Part shown: positions 22,001 through 29,493 of the stretch, one piece after another
Layout: every line of letters starts with the position of its first letter
Position numbering within the stretch: position 1 is the stretch's first letter
DNA from: a virus
IMG/VR virus record: IMGVR_UViG_3300031999_005007
Span: 1 to 31,253 of that record
Strand: one strand, 5' to 3'
Length of the DNA: 31,253 nt
The notes under the pieces: model-generated
What the model saw: the letters and a program-made list of their open reading frames with translations, nothing else
What the model was told of the DNA's origin: nothing
Databases searched by the model: none
Program-made: the position numbers and the translations under genes

Positions 22001-22509
22001 AAGCAACTGAAAAAGAGAAACAGACAATGAGAGAATATTATCAAAGGAATAAAGATAAATTTAGTCAATATAATAAAAAAATATGGAAAAATAATAAAGA
22101 ATTATTAAACAAAAAACATAAAGAATATTATCAAAATAATAAATTAGAAATTTTGGAGAAAGAAAAAGAAAAAAGAATGAACAATCCTGAAAAATATTAT
22201 CAAAGAAATCATGAACAGTATATAAAACACAGAGATATAATCATAAAACATAAAAGAGAATATTGTAAAAAAAATAGGGATATTATTTCAGAGAAAGAAA
22301 GAATTGAAAGACAGAAATTCCCCCAAAAATTCTATGCAAGAGATATTGCAAGAAAAAGAATAAAAATTCCTGAAAATCAAATATGTATGACTTGCAATGA
22401 AAAACCTGCAACTCAAAGAGAACATAGGGATTATTCAAAACCTTTGAATGTTTCTTTTGTATGTGCTTTTTGTAATAAACAATTAGGAGGAGGGATAAAT
22501 GCTAATTAA
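21997..22509 (+). CDS. HNH-like endonuclease with long basic repeat region
   Basis: The first 120 residues are a Lys/Asn/Tyr-rich helical region with a recurring YYQ(R/N)N motif (for example EYYQRNKDK, EYYQNNKLE, KYYQRNHEQ), probably a DNA-binding repeat. The C-terminal 45 residues carry CMTCNEKPATQREHRDYSKP and VSFVCAFCNKQLGGG, a degenerate Cys-pair HNH domain. No GATC occurs in 513 bases. It is inserted with an ATGA overlap upstream and an 11-base overlap downstream. Catalysis is uncertain because the final His is replaced. Confidence 0.75.
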   Translation: MKATEKEKQTMREYYQRNKDKFSQYNKKIWKNNKELLNKKHKEYYQNNKLEILEKEKEKRMNNPEKYYQRNHEQYIKHRDIIIKHKREYCKKNRDIISEKERIERQKFPQKFYARDIARKRIKIPENQICMTCNEKPATQREHRDYSKPLNVSFVCAFCNKQLGGGINAN

Positions 22510-23056
22510 AGGAAAGAAAGGAGGAATGACAGATCTTTTCATATTTATGATCTTTGCAGTTGCAATCCTGTTTATTTGTGGGATTTTCATATTCATTGGA
22601 GGCAGGGCAACAACAGAAATCCATGATAAATTGGATGGAAAAGACAATATGGCAGGAGGTCAGAACATCACAAATATCATTGACAATACATTTGGTCATG
22701 TAAATCAGGCATATCAATCTCTCTATTGGATTTCAGTCATGCTTATAGTTGGAATGGTCATCAGCATATTCATTGGATCTTATTTGGTCACAACAAAGCC
22801 AATATTTTTCATTCCTTATGCATTCATTGTGATCATTGCAGTAATTGTTTCAACAGGAATATCAAATGCCTATGAGCAAGTCATTGCAAATCCAACAATG
22901 GCAGACACATTTGCAGGATTTGTCGGAGCAAATTTCATCATGTTGCAATTACCAATATGGATTGCAGTCATTGGAATTGTTGGAGGGATAATCATGTTTG
23001 TCAGGATGGGATCAAAGGAGAATGAACTTTATGGGGGAGGAACAGGATATGGATAA
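22499..23056 (+). CDS. Multi-pass membrane protein with pilin-like N-terminus
   Basis: A 185-residue protein with about four helices. It begins KGKKGGMTDLFIFMIFAVAILF: basic residues and Gly-Gly directly before a long helix, with an acidic residue at +3, similar to class III signals cut by prepilin peptidases. A 55-residue loop follows, then three helices (residues about 78-100, 104-122, 150-172). A pilin would have one helix, so if it is cut it is an unusual substrate. Function unknown; position suggests virion or surface assembly. Confidence 0.75.
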   Translation: MLIKGKKGGMTDLFIFMIFAVAILFICGIFIFIGGRATTEIHDKLDGKDNMAGGQNITNIIDNTFGHVNQAYQSLYWISVMLIVGMVISIFIGSYLVTTKPIFFIPYAFIVIIAVIVSTGISNAYEQVIANPTMADTFAGFVGANFIMLQLPIWIAVIGIVGGIIMFVRMGSKENELYGGGTGYG

Positions 23057-26000
23057 AACCTATAAATTGCATATAGGATTGCTCATTGCAGTTCTTTTGG
23101 CATTCCTAATCCTGCCATCAGTTTCAGCATTAGAATTAAATCCTTTTGCTGATGTCAAGAATGTTGAAAAGGCAATAACTCTTGATATGTCTAATTTCAT
23201 AAAGGCAGATTTCAATTCACAATATGGAGTGATTAGATTGAGCAAGACATTCTTTTGGTTTGAAACAGACAAGATTGCAGAATATTCTTTGACAAAAAAC
23301 ACAGAGCAATGCCTGATTGATTGTGAGGCAGAGGGAAAGGCATCTCTTTATTATGATGGGCAATTATTTGAAGATACAATTTTCAAAACAACTTATGGAC
23401 AGGAAATCAATGTAAAGGCACAATATTATTTGAAAGGATCAGAGGAATATGTTGAGGAAACTCCTGTTTATAAAGAAGTTTGCAAGGATGTTTTTGATCC
23501 AAAGAACAGCACAACAACAAAATCATGCACAAATGAATTGGTTGAAACTCTGAAAGAAACAAAGACAAGAGATGTTTGGAATGCCTATAATGGAGAGATC
23601 CTCAAAGCAGGAAATTATGAATGGAAATTGGAGGGAAAGAAACATCCTGCACAGACAGTTGATTTCATTCCAATAAAATCAGAGAAAGAATTTTCTGAAT
23701 GGGCATGGTGGTCAGGATCATGGAGTTACAAGAAAGATATCACATTGAAAAATGTTGCAGGATCAATAACAAATCTCACAAAATATCTTGAAGTTTCTTA
23801 TGATGCAAAGTTTCAAGCAGATTGGGATGATTTGAGATTTGTTGTTTCAGATACAACAGAATTGCCTTATGATTTTGATTGGAAAAATTCAACAAAAGCA
23901 GGAATTTGGATCAGAGTTGCATCTCTTTCAGCAGGAGATAACAACATTTCAATGTATTATGGCAATGCAGAAGCATCAGCAGGGAATAATTCAGCAACAA
24001 CTTTTGCAGGGATCAGGAATGTTGTGCATTTCAATGGATTGACAAATTTGGGAACAAATGATGCATTTGCATCAACAGGAACTATCACATATAGAACAAC
24101 AAATCTCATGAACTCATCAGGATCTGTTGATGCTGATGCAAGTGGTTGGGATAGCAATAGTGGAGATTTGCAATTACAGAATAAAAACTATGTTTCAACA
24201 GTATTTGCAACTCCTGATGGAACTGATCTACAAGCATTTTTAGGATGGACGTTAGGGGGATCTTATGGAGATGGATGTTATTTCTCAACTACTTATTGTG
24301 GAGCAGGATTGAGATTATGTTGTGGAGATAGTTCAAGTGGAGGTTGGTCAGGATGGCAATCTTGTGGAACAGTAATAGCAGGACAGACATACATGGCAAC
24401 AATATCTCACAATGCAACAAAAACATATTGTTATTTGAATGGAGTTTTAGGACCAAGTTATGGAGGAAATGCAGATTATCAAAGACAAGTAAGGTTGGGA
24501 TATAGAGAGGCATCAACAGGAGCACATAGATTGCATGGAAACATGACTGATTATCAATTTTATTATGACACAACTTATGGAAATGATGTTAATTATATCA
24601 AAGAACTTTATCAAAATAGCAACAGCAGTTCATTTATTTTAGGATCAGAACAAACAGGAAACTCTCTTGCAGTCGTATTGAACTCTCCTGCAACTGCCTA
24701 CAATACAAGCAATCCATCAATAACTTTCAATTGTTCTGCAACAGATGAAACAGGAGTTTTGAATTTGACTTTGATAATAAACAATGCAGACAATTACACA
24801 ATCACAGGAGGAGCAGGTCAGAATTTATCTCTGCAAGTTTCAAGAACTCTTGCACAAGGAAATGGAAATTGGACATGCAGAGCAAGTGATGGATCAGGAT
24901 CAGGAGATCCACAAACAGCATCAATCAGAACATTCACAGTTGATAGTGTCAATCCAACAATCTATGGATTGAACAACATCACAAACATAACAACATTGTC
25001 AATGCCAATAAATTCAACTCATCTTTTTAATGTCACAGATGCTCATTTGGGATCTTGTGGATATTGGACATCAGATAATTCAACAAACACAACAATCACA
25101 TGCAACTCCTCATTCAACATTCTTTGGAACATAGGAGGATCAAAGACAATTTATGCATGGGTTAATGACACATTTGGAAACATCAACTCAACAACAGGAT
25201 CTTTCAATATCTATGATTTCAATGTCACACAGTCAGGAGAGGCAACAGCAGGAGAGGGATCAAGCCAAACATTCACTCTTTTGATCAATTCAACATCATT
25301 CCCAATAGGAGATGCAGATGCTGATTTTGTTTATGGAGGAGCAGGACTTGAATATACAACAAAGACAGCAATAGGATCAAATGTTTATTATTTCACAAAG
25401 ACATTCACAATCCCAACAGGAACAGGAAACTCAACAGGAAAGGATGTTGCATGGTGGTGGAGTTATAACACAACACAACTTTCAATAAGAACAACAGATC
25501 CTCAAAATCAAACTGTCTATAATGTTTCAATCACAGATTGTGCAGTCACAGAAGGCAGAGTGATCCTGAATATGAGTTTGAAAGATGAGGAATTGAACTC
25601 TTTGGTCAATATCACAACTCCAAATACAGCAGTCATTGAGATTGATATGGATGTCACATCATTGTCAAATTCCTCACAGATTTGGTCATTCTCAAAGAAA
25701 TGGGAGAGCAACAACACAGTTTCAGTTTGTGTTCCGAATGGATTGCTGAATGATACATCATACAGGATTGATTTCACAGTTGGATATGATGCAACAGGAA
25801 AAGTCAGGGAGTTCTATTATATGGACAATGGAACTTTGGACAATACAGTCAATTTCAATTCATACACAGACAACACAATTGATCTGATGGATCTTGCAAA
25901 TGCAGACAGCACAACATTTCTTTTCTCATTCACAGGAGCAGATGGATTGGAGATTGATGATGCTCTTGTTCATACTTTCAAGAAATATATCGGAGAGGGA

Positions 26001-26714
26001 TTGTTCAGAGAGATTGAAAGATCAAAACAGGACAACAATGGGCAGACACATGTTCATCTTGTTGAGGAGGATGTCATTTATTATTTCATGGTCACACAAT
26101 ATAGCAATATAATATTCACATCTGATCAATACAATGCCAAATGCCTTTCAACTCCATGTGAAATCACATTGTCTGCCTCTGCAACAGACACTGATTGGAG
26201 CATAATTGACAATGAGGGGGGAAAATATGCAGTAACTTCTGATAAAAGCACAAGAATTGTGACATTGGACTTTGATCTTGATGCAAGTTCATTGGTTAAT
26301 ATGAGTTTATACAAATACAATGGGGCAAATGCAACTTTCATAAATGGATCATCATTGACAGCAATGGCAGGATCAATTCCATTGCATGTTCCTATTGTTT
26401 ATGGAAATGACACATTCTTTGCAGTCATCTACAATAATAACACTTTTGTCAAATCTGCATGGATAGATCTTACAGAAAGTGGAAAGGATTATTTTGGAAC
26501 AACAGGGGCAATATTGAGTGGATTGGTTGTTCTGTCAATGATGCTCATGGCAGTTTCAGAGGGGGTTGGATTTATAATATTCACAGTTCTTGCATTGATA
26601 GTTGTCACAGCAATGAAATTGGTCAATCTCAATACATTGGCACTCATCTCAATAATCTGTGCAGGGGGAATAATCATGTGGAAATTAGTCAATAGGAGGA
26701 ATAAGCCAAATTAA
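23049..26714 (+). CDS. Giant surface protein with DUF2341 and Ig-like regions
   Basis: A 1221-residue exported protein. Signal peptide: residues 1-27 (cut after PSVSA). Residues about 215-320 match DUF2341 (WAWWSGSWSYKKDITLKN ... NISMYYGNAEA). Up to about residue 535 a LamG/concanavalin-like domain with several Cys follows. The region after that is a run of Asn/Thr-rich Ig-like beta domains with many N-glycosylation sites. The last 75 residues contain two or three membrane helices and end with a basic tail (NRRNKPN). Such proteins bind carbohydrate or form surface layers; here a spike or host adhesion role is inferred. GGGGGAGG precedes the ATG at 23049. Confidence 0.85.
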   Translation: MDKTYKLHIGLLIAVLLAFLILPSVSALELNPFADVKNVEKAITLDMSNFIKADFNSQYGVIRLSKTFFWFETDKIAEYSLTKNTEQCLIDCEAEGKASLYYDGQLFEDTIFKTTYGQEINVKAQYYLKGSEEYVEETPVYKEVCKDVFDPKNSTTTKSCTNELVETLKETKTRDVWNAYNGEILKAGNYEWKLEGKKHPAQTVDFIPIKSEKEFSEWAWWSGSWSYKKDITLKNVAGSITNLTKYLEVSYDAKFQADWDDLRFVVSDTTELPYDFDWKNSTKAGIWIRVASLSAGDNNISMYYGNAEASAGNNSATTFAGIRNVVHFNGLTNLGTNDAFASTGTITYRTTNLMNSSGSVDADASGWDSNSGDLQLQNKNYVSTVFATPDGTDLQAFLGWTLGGSYGDGCYFSTTYCGAGLRLCCGDSSSGGWSGWQSCGTVIAGQTYMATISHNATKTYCYLNGVLGPSYGGNADYQRQVRLGYREASTGAHRLHGNMTDYQFYYDTTYGNDVNYIKELYQNSNSSSFILGSEQTGNSLAVVLNSPATAYNTSNPSITFNCSATDETGVLNLTLIINNADNYTITGGAGQNLSLQVSRTLAQGNGNWTCRASDGSGSGDPQTASIRTFTVDSVNPTIYGLNNITNITTLSMPINSTHLFNVTDAHLGSCGYWTSDNSTNTTITCNSSFNILWNIGGSKTIYAWVNDTFGNINSTTGSFNIYDFNVTQSGEATAGEGSSQTFTLLINSTSFPIGDADADFVYGGAGLEYTTKTAIGSNVYYFTKTFTIPTGTGNSTGKDVAWWWSYNTTQLSIRTTDPQNQTVYNVSITDCAVTEGRVILNMSLKDEELNSLVNITTPNTAVIEIDMDVTSLSNSSQIWSFSKKWESNNTVSVCVPNGLLNDTSYRIDFTVGYDATGKVREFYYMDNGTLDNTVNFNSYTDNTIDLMDLANADSTTFLFSFTGADGLEIDDALVHTFKKYIGEGLFREIERSKQDNNGQTHVHLVEEDVIYYFMVTQYSNIIFTSDQYNAKCLSTPCEITLSASATDTDWSIIDNEGGKYAVTSDKSTRIVTLDFDLDASSLVNMSLYKYNGANATFINGSSLTAMAGSIPLHVPIVYGNDTFFAVIYNNNTFVKSAWIDLTESGKDYFGTTGAILSGLVVLSMMLMAVSEGVGFIIFTVLALIVVTAMKLVNLNTLALISIICAGGIIMWKLVNRRNKPN

Positions 26715-26715
26715 T

Positions 26716-27144
26716 ATGGCAGAAGATAACTTTAAAAATATTTTATTCGGATTGATCCTGTTTTCCTTATTTGGAATGCTGATCCTCACAGCAGTTGTGC
26801 AGGTTGGAAATGATTATGGGATGAATACAACAGAGATTGCAGGGGGATCAATGAGTTTGCAGAAATTCAATGCATCCATATCAAGTGTAGAAAGCAACGC
26901 ACAGGCAATGAATGAGAGATTTTCAAAAGGAACAGTTTGGAGTGCATTGGCAGGAGTTGTTGTTGAGGGAATATTTGGGATTGCAATAGATATATTCAAG
27001 ATGATGCTTTTGCCATTCGGTTTAGTTCAGGACATAATGATAGATGTCTTTGGAGTTCCTGCATTTGTGACAGATGTGATCATGGCATTGTTCATATTCA
27101 GCATAATGTTCGCAATTTGGCGTTTAATCAAAATTGGCGACTGA
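26716..27144 (+). CDS. Small membrane protein, 142 aa, three helices
   Basis: One helix near the N-terminus (residues 7-27), a 50-residue polar segment with Ser/Asn (exported if the N-terminus is inside), then two further hydrophobic regions (about 75-105 and 112-137). It follows the giant surface protein directly and may anchor or assemble it. I believe similar genes accompany such surface proteins in DPANN elements, but I cannot verify that here. Confidence 0.75.
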   Translation: MAEDNFKNILFGLILFSLFGMLILTAVVQVGNDYGMNTTEIAGGSMSLQKFNASISSVESNAQAMNERFSKGTVWSALAGVVVEGIFGIAIDIFKMMLLPFGLVQDIMIDVFGVPAFVTDVIMALFIFSIMFAIWRLIKIGD

Positions 27145-27158
27145 TAAGTAATAACAAA

Positions 27159-27584
27159 ATGGAACAAATAATACAACAAGAAAAAAGAAATGAATTAGGA
27201 CAATTTGTAGTTGGAACTATACCAAGACATAAAGGAATTGGATTATCTCAAATAAAAGGAGAAAATCATTATGCATGGAAAGGTGGAAATAGATGCACAG
27301 CAAAAAGGATTGCAAAAGAATTTGAGATGGATTTTGAACATTGTCAAATTTGTAAAGAAAAAACAGATAAACCTGTAATTCATCATATCAATGGAGATTA
27401 TTTTAACAATAAAAGAAATAATCTATGTATTATATGCCATTTTTGTCATAATGCAATCCATGATAATCCACATAGAAAATTAACAAGATTTAAAAAAGGA
27501 CATAAAGTTTCAAAAGAAATAAGAAAAAAAATATCAATGGCAAACAAAGGAAAAATAGCATGGAATAAAGGGAGATTAAAATGA
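27159..27584 (+). CDS. HNH homing endonuclease-like protein, C-terminal NUMOD3-like module
   Basis: A 141-residue protein in which the domain order is reversed: the HNH domain comes first (CQICKEKTDKPVIHHINGDY, then NNLCIICHFCHNAIHDN), and the FKKGHK plus NUMOD3-like helix (KVSKEIRKKISMANKGK, ending AWNKGRLK) comes last. The same FKKGHK and AWNKG elements stand at the N-terminus of the gene at 7670. No GATC in 426 bases. It is inserted 14 bases after one gene and overlaps the next start (ATGA). ATG 27159 is chosen because it is the first after the upstream stop. Confidence 0.9.
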   Translation: MEQIIQQEKRNELGQFVVGTIPRHKGIGLSQIKGENHYAWKGGNRCTAKRIAKEFEMDFEHCQICKEKTDKPVIHHINGDYFNNKRNNLCIICHFCHNAIHDNPHRKLTRFKKGHKVSKEIRKKISMANKGKIAWNKGRLK

Positions 27585-27886
27585 CTTATGCATCTCCAAG
27601 TTCTATAAATGCAAGTAATGGGTTTATTGAAATTTTGAATTATACAAATTTGGTAACAAATAGTTGGATCTCCAATATGCTCTTGATTGCAATTTATATC
27701 ATCATTCTGATTGGTTTCTACAAAGCAAAGGATGACTTTCAGGGAGCATTGGCAATTGCAGGATATGGAACTTTTGTTATTGCATTGTTCTTTTGGATAG
27801 GGGGATTTGTCAATGGATGGGCATTTGCAATTTCAGTTGCTTTGGCAGTAATGGGAACTCTTGTTCTGCTCATGGACAATAACTGA
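27581..27886 (+). CDS. Membrane protein, 101 aa, three helices
   Basis: A polar N-terminus of about 28 residues (Ser/Asn/Thr-rich, probably outside) is followed by helices at about 32-48, 53-75 and 78-98, with the loop YKAKDDFQGA. It is the last gene of the structural operon. Its stop is followed at once by the inverted repeat at 27889. Function unknown. Confidence 0.75.
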   Translation: MTYASPSSINASNGFIEILNYTNLVTNSWISNMLLIAIYIIILIGFYKAKDDFQGALAIAGYGTFVIALFFWIGGFVNGWAFAISVALAVMGTLVLLMDNN

Positions 27887-27888
27887 TT

Positions 27889-27905
27889 TGGATAGCACAT
27901 ATCCA
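27889..27905 (+). promoter_or_regulatory. Inverted repeat TGGATA-N5-TATCCA upstream of the virion-protein promoter
   Basis: TGGATA-GCACA-TATCCA is followed by CATCTATTTAAAC. The same block, with the same spacing to the TATA box, precedes the candidate small RNA at 10345. It may be an activator or repressor site controlling the most expressed virion genes. Confidence 0.6.
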
Positions 27906-27910
27906 CATCT

Positions 27911-27918
27911 ATTTAAAC
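27911..27918 (+). promoter_or_regulatory. TATA box of the putative major virion gene pair
   Basis: ATTTAAAC. Transcription would begin near 27938, leaving an unusually long leader (about 60 bases for this genome) before ATG 27997. A 20-codon frame (27958-28020) starts inside that leader and overlaps the real start; it may be a leader peptide or chance. Confidence 0.6.
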
Positions 27919-27996
27919 AAAATTGTGTGTATTTCTTTATTAAAGATCTTGATGATATGAGAGATCTGAATAAAACTATTGAAAGGAGGTTTAATA

Positions 27997-28302
27997 ATGA
28001 TGAAACAAAGACAAGATAAAGGTGTTGCAGGATTAACAATTCTGCTTTCTCTGATAGTCATGCTTTTCGTCATTGGTCTGTTAGTAATGATCTTCTCTAT
28101 AATGGGAGGCAAATTATTGACATCAACTGATGATGCAACAGCACAGCAAGTCATCAATGACACAAGCAGTTCAATCGCAAGTGTCACCGAATGGTTTGAT
28201 ATCTTTATCGTAATTGGGGCAATGGTTGTCTTGATACTTTTGACTGTTGTAATAATTACAGCAATAAGAAGTTCAGGCATGGTTGCTGATGGATCTGCAT
28301 AA
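27997..28302 (+). CDS. Putative major virion or pilin-like protein 1
   Basis: A 101-residue protein with two helices. The N-terminus KQRQDKG, then VAGLTILLSLIVMLFVIGLL, resembles a class III (pilin-type) signal with cleavage after KG. A short Ser/Thr/Asp middle (STDDATAQQVINDTSSS) leads to WFDIFIVIGAMVVLILLTVV and a basic end, AIRSSGM. Two-helix proteins of this size are the capsid proteins of spindle-shaped archaeal viruses, and the layout also fits a pilin-related filament subunit; neither is proven. AAAGGAGG lies 7 bases before the ATG, the strongest ribosome-binding site on the circle, which suggests high expression. It has its own regulated promoter. Confidence 0.8.
   Translation: MMKQRQDKGVAGLTILLSLIVMLFVIGLLVMIFSIMGGKLLTSTDDATAQQVINDTSSSIASVTEWFDIFIVIGAMVVLILLTVVIITAIRSSGMVADGSA
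28189..28286 (+). repeat. 98-base segment duplicated exactly, copy 1
   Basis: Identical base for base to 28827-28924. It encodes the second helix and basic end of the protein. The preceding parts of the two genes differ at many silent positions, so this end was probably homogenised by recombination. Confidence 0.95.
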
Positions 28303-28339
28303 GATCTCAACAATTACTTTGAAGTAAAGAAAGGGGATG

Positions 28340-28371
28340 GGGAGGTGTAAATCTCCCTTTTCTTTCTCTTT
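28340..28371 (+). terminator. Hairpin with T-rich tail between the paired virion genes
   Basis: GGGAG-GTGTAAAT-CTCCC followed by TTTTCTTTCTCTTT. Because no TATA box is seen at the right place for the second gene, partial read-through here may set the ratio of the two proteins. The hairpin is almost the same as that at 29540. Confidence 0.6.
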
Positions 28372-28382
28372 AAAAAACTACA

Positions 28383-28967
28383 ATGGGAAAAACATTTAAG
28401 CAGGACAAAGGAATAGCAGGACTTACTATCTTGCTCTCTCTCATAGTGATGTTATTTGTAATTGGTCTTTTAGTGATGATTTTCACTATAATGGGATCAA
28501 AGATGCAAGACAGCACTTATGACAGCACAACATTAATTTCAACAAACGAAACTTTGGCAAAGCCAACAACAGCAGGAATAACTCTTGCAGTTGGAGATGC
28601 TAAAAGAAATGGTGTTTGTGGAGCAGTAACTCAAATTCTCAATGGAACAACATTTGAAAATATTGCATTAGGCAATATCAGTCAAACAGGTTGTGTTGTA
28701 AAAAATGCAACAAGTTGGGCAGGATATACTGCAAATGTGTTATACACATACCCATATACTTATGATGCTGACAATTCAGCAACAGATGTGATGAATGATA
28801 CAACAAGTTCAGTTGCAAGTGTGACTGAATGGTTTGATATCTTTATCGTAATTGGGGCAATGGTTGTCTTGATACTTTTGACTGTTGTAATAATTACAGC
28901 AATAAGAAGTTCAGGCATGGTTGCAGGAGGAGAACAGCAGGGAGCAAATCAGGTCGGAACTGCTTAA
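28383..28967 (+). CDS. Putative major virion or pilin-like protein 2 (paralog with inserted domain)
   Basis: A 194-residue protein. Its N-terminal helix (KQDKG, then IAGLTILLSLIVMLFVIGLL) and its C-terminal helix and basic end are nearly identical to those of the 101-residue neighbour. A domain of about 85 residues with two Cys (VCGAV, GCVVKN), Thr/Asn-rich and probably beta, sits between them and would be exposed outside. It looks like a decorated version of the same subunit, as in a minor or tip protein. No Shine-Dalgarno sequence is visible before the ATG. An 11-residue tail (GGEQQGANQVG) follows the conserved end. Confidence 0.8.
   Translation: MGKTFKQDKGIAGLTILLSLIVMLFVIGLLVMIFTIMGSKMQDSTYDSTTLISTNETLAKPTTAGITLAVGDAKRNGVCGAVTQILNGTTFENIALGNISQTGCVVKNATSWAGYTANVLYTYPYTYDADNSATDVMNDTTSSVASVTEWFDIFIVIGAMVVLILLTVVIITAIRSSGMVAGGEQQGANQVGTA
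28827..28924 (+). repeat. 98-base segment duplicated exactly, copy 2
   Basis: Identical to 28189-28286; see that entry. Repeats of this length in direct orientation could also recombine to delete the DNA between them, which includes the hairpin and most of the second gene. Confidence 0.95.
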
Positions 28968-28991
28968 AGAACAATTATTTTTTATTTTTAG

Positions 28992-29035
28992 GAGGATAGA
29001 GTTGAAATCCTATCCTCACTTTTTCTTTTATTTTT
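28992..29035 (+). terminator. Strong hairpin terminator after the virion gene pair
   Basis: GAGGATAG (28992-28999) pairs with CTATCCTC (29010-29017), eight perfect pairs with a 10-base loop, followed by ACTTTTTCTTTTATTTTT. It ends the virion transcript just before the TATA box at 29051. Confidence 0.75.
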
Positions 29036-29050
29036 CAGGCAATAGAAAGG

Positions 29051-29060
29051 TTTATATATA
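29051..29060 (+). promoter_or_regulatory. TATA box of the 29080 operon
   Basis: TTTATATATA, centre about 25 bases before ATG 29080, giving a leaderless mRNA for the 26-residue peptide and the genes that follow. Confidence 0.6.
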
Positions 29061-29079
29061 CATTTGTATATCTGTTTGT

Positions 29080-29160
29080 ATGCCTACAAAGGCAGGAATT
29101 AAAAAAAATGAAAAAACAAAAAAACAAACAGACAAACAAGAAAGGAACAGTCAGCAATGA
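29080..29160 (+). CDS. Lys/Gln-rich peptide, 26 aa
   Basis: A 26-residue polar peptide (KKNEKTKKQTDKQERN) with no hydrophobic part. It is supported by the leaderless position of its ATG and by overlap with the next gene. It may simply be a coupling frame for the membrane peptide that starts at 29108 inside it. Confidence 0.45.
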   Translation: MPTKAGIKKNEKTKKQTDKQERNSQQ

Positions 29161-29236
29161 CATTATATACATCCTGATTGCAGGAGCAGTAATGATTGCT
29201 TTGATGACAGTTTTGATCTTATGGAAATTCTTATAA
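29108..29236 (+). CDS. Pilin-like single-helix peptide, 42 aa
   Basis: A 42-residue peptide: a basic, Asn/Gln-rich leader of 13 residues ending KKG, then TVSNDIIYILIAGAVMIALM and a short end. The layout, basic leader, KKG and a helix with an acidic residue at +5, fits a class III signal and a minimal pilin or holin-like helix. It could be processed by the prepilin peptidase at 3388; this is inference. It overlaps the peptide gene before it. Confidence 0.6.
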   Translation: MKKQKNKQTNKKGTVSNDIIYILIAGAVMIALMTVLILWKFL

Positions 29237-29251
29237 GGGAGGAAAAGAAAA

Positions 29252-29410
29252 ATGGCAATAAAGAAAGAACAATGCAAAAGAAAGGAATTGAGAGATGTGA
29301 AAATCTGTGTCAGAGTGACTAAAAGCATGAGCAAATTCATGCATGATAATGAGATTTCTCCCTCTGTCTTGATGATAGAGGCATTGAAAGAAATGGGATA
29401 TAAAGGATAA
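29252..29410 (+). CDS. Ribbon-helix-helix DNA-binding protein, 52 aa
   Basis: The order strand, helix, turn, helix is clear: RDVKICVRVTKSMSKFMHDN, then ISPSVLMIEALKEMGYK. Proteins of this Arc/CopG-like type bind palindromic operators as dimers and repress transcription. GGGAGG lies before the ATG. It is a candidate for the regulator of the TGGATA-type sites, without direct evidence. Confidence 0.7.
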   Translation: MAIKKEQCKRKELRDVKICVRVTKSMSKFMHDNEISPSVLMIEALKEMGYKG

Positions 29411-29464
29411 ACAGACAAATCTCAATTACTGATATTTTAAGGTAATTAAGCCCTAAATCAGTTA

Positions 29465-29474
29465 AATTTAAATA
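29465..29474 (+). promoter_or_regulatory. TATA box of the candidate small RNA
   Basis: AATTTAAATA. The expected start is near 29494. No sensible coding frame lies between that point and the hairpin terminator at 29540. Confidence 0.6.
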
Positions 29475-29493
29475 ATATATATTCTATGATATA

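Noticed and set aside
27958-28020. Leader peptide upstream of the first virion gene
   Set aside because: A 20-codon frame exists and overlaps the true start, but it has no ribosome-binding site and no other support; it is mentioned only in the promoter entry.
28921-29160. 79-codon rightward frame starting at the end of the second virion gene
   Set aside because: It crosses the strong terminator at 28992 and the promoter at 29051; only its last 27 codons (29080 onward) fit a leaderless start.
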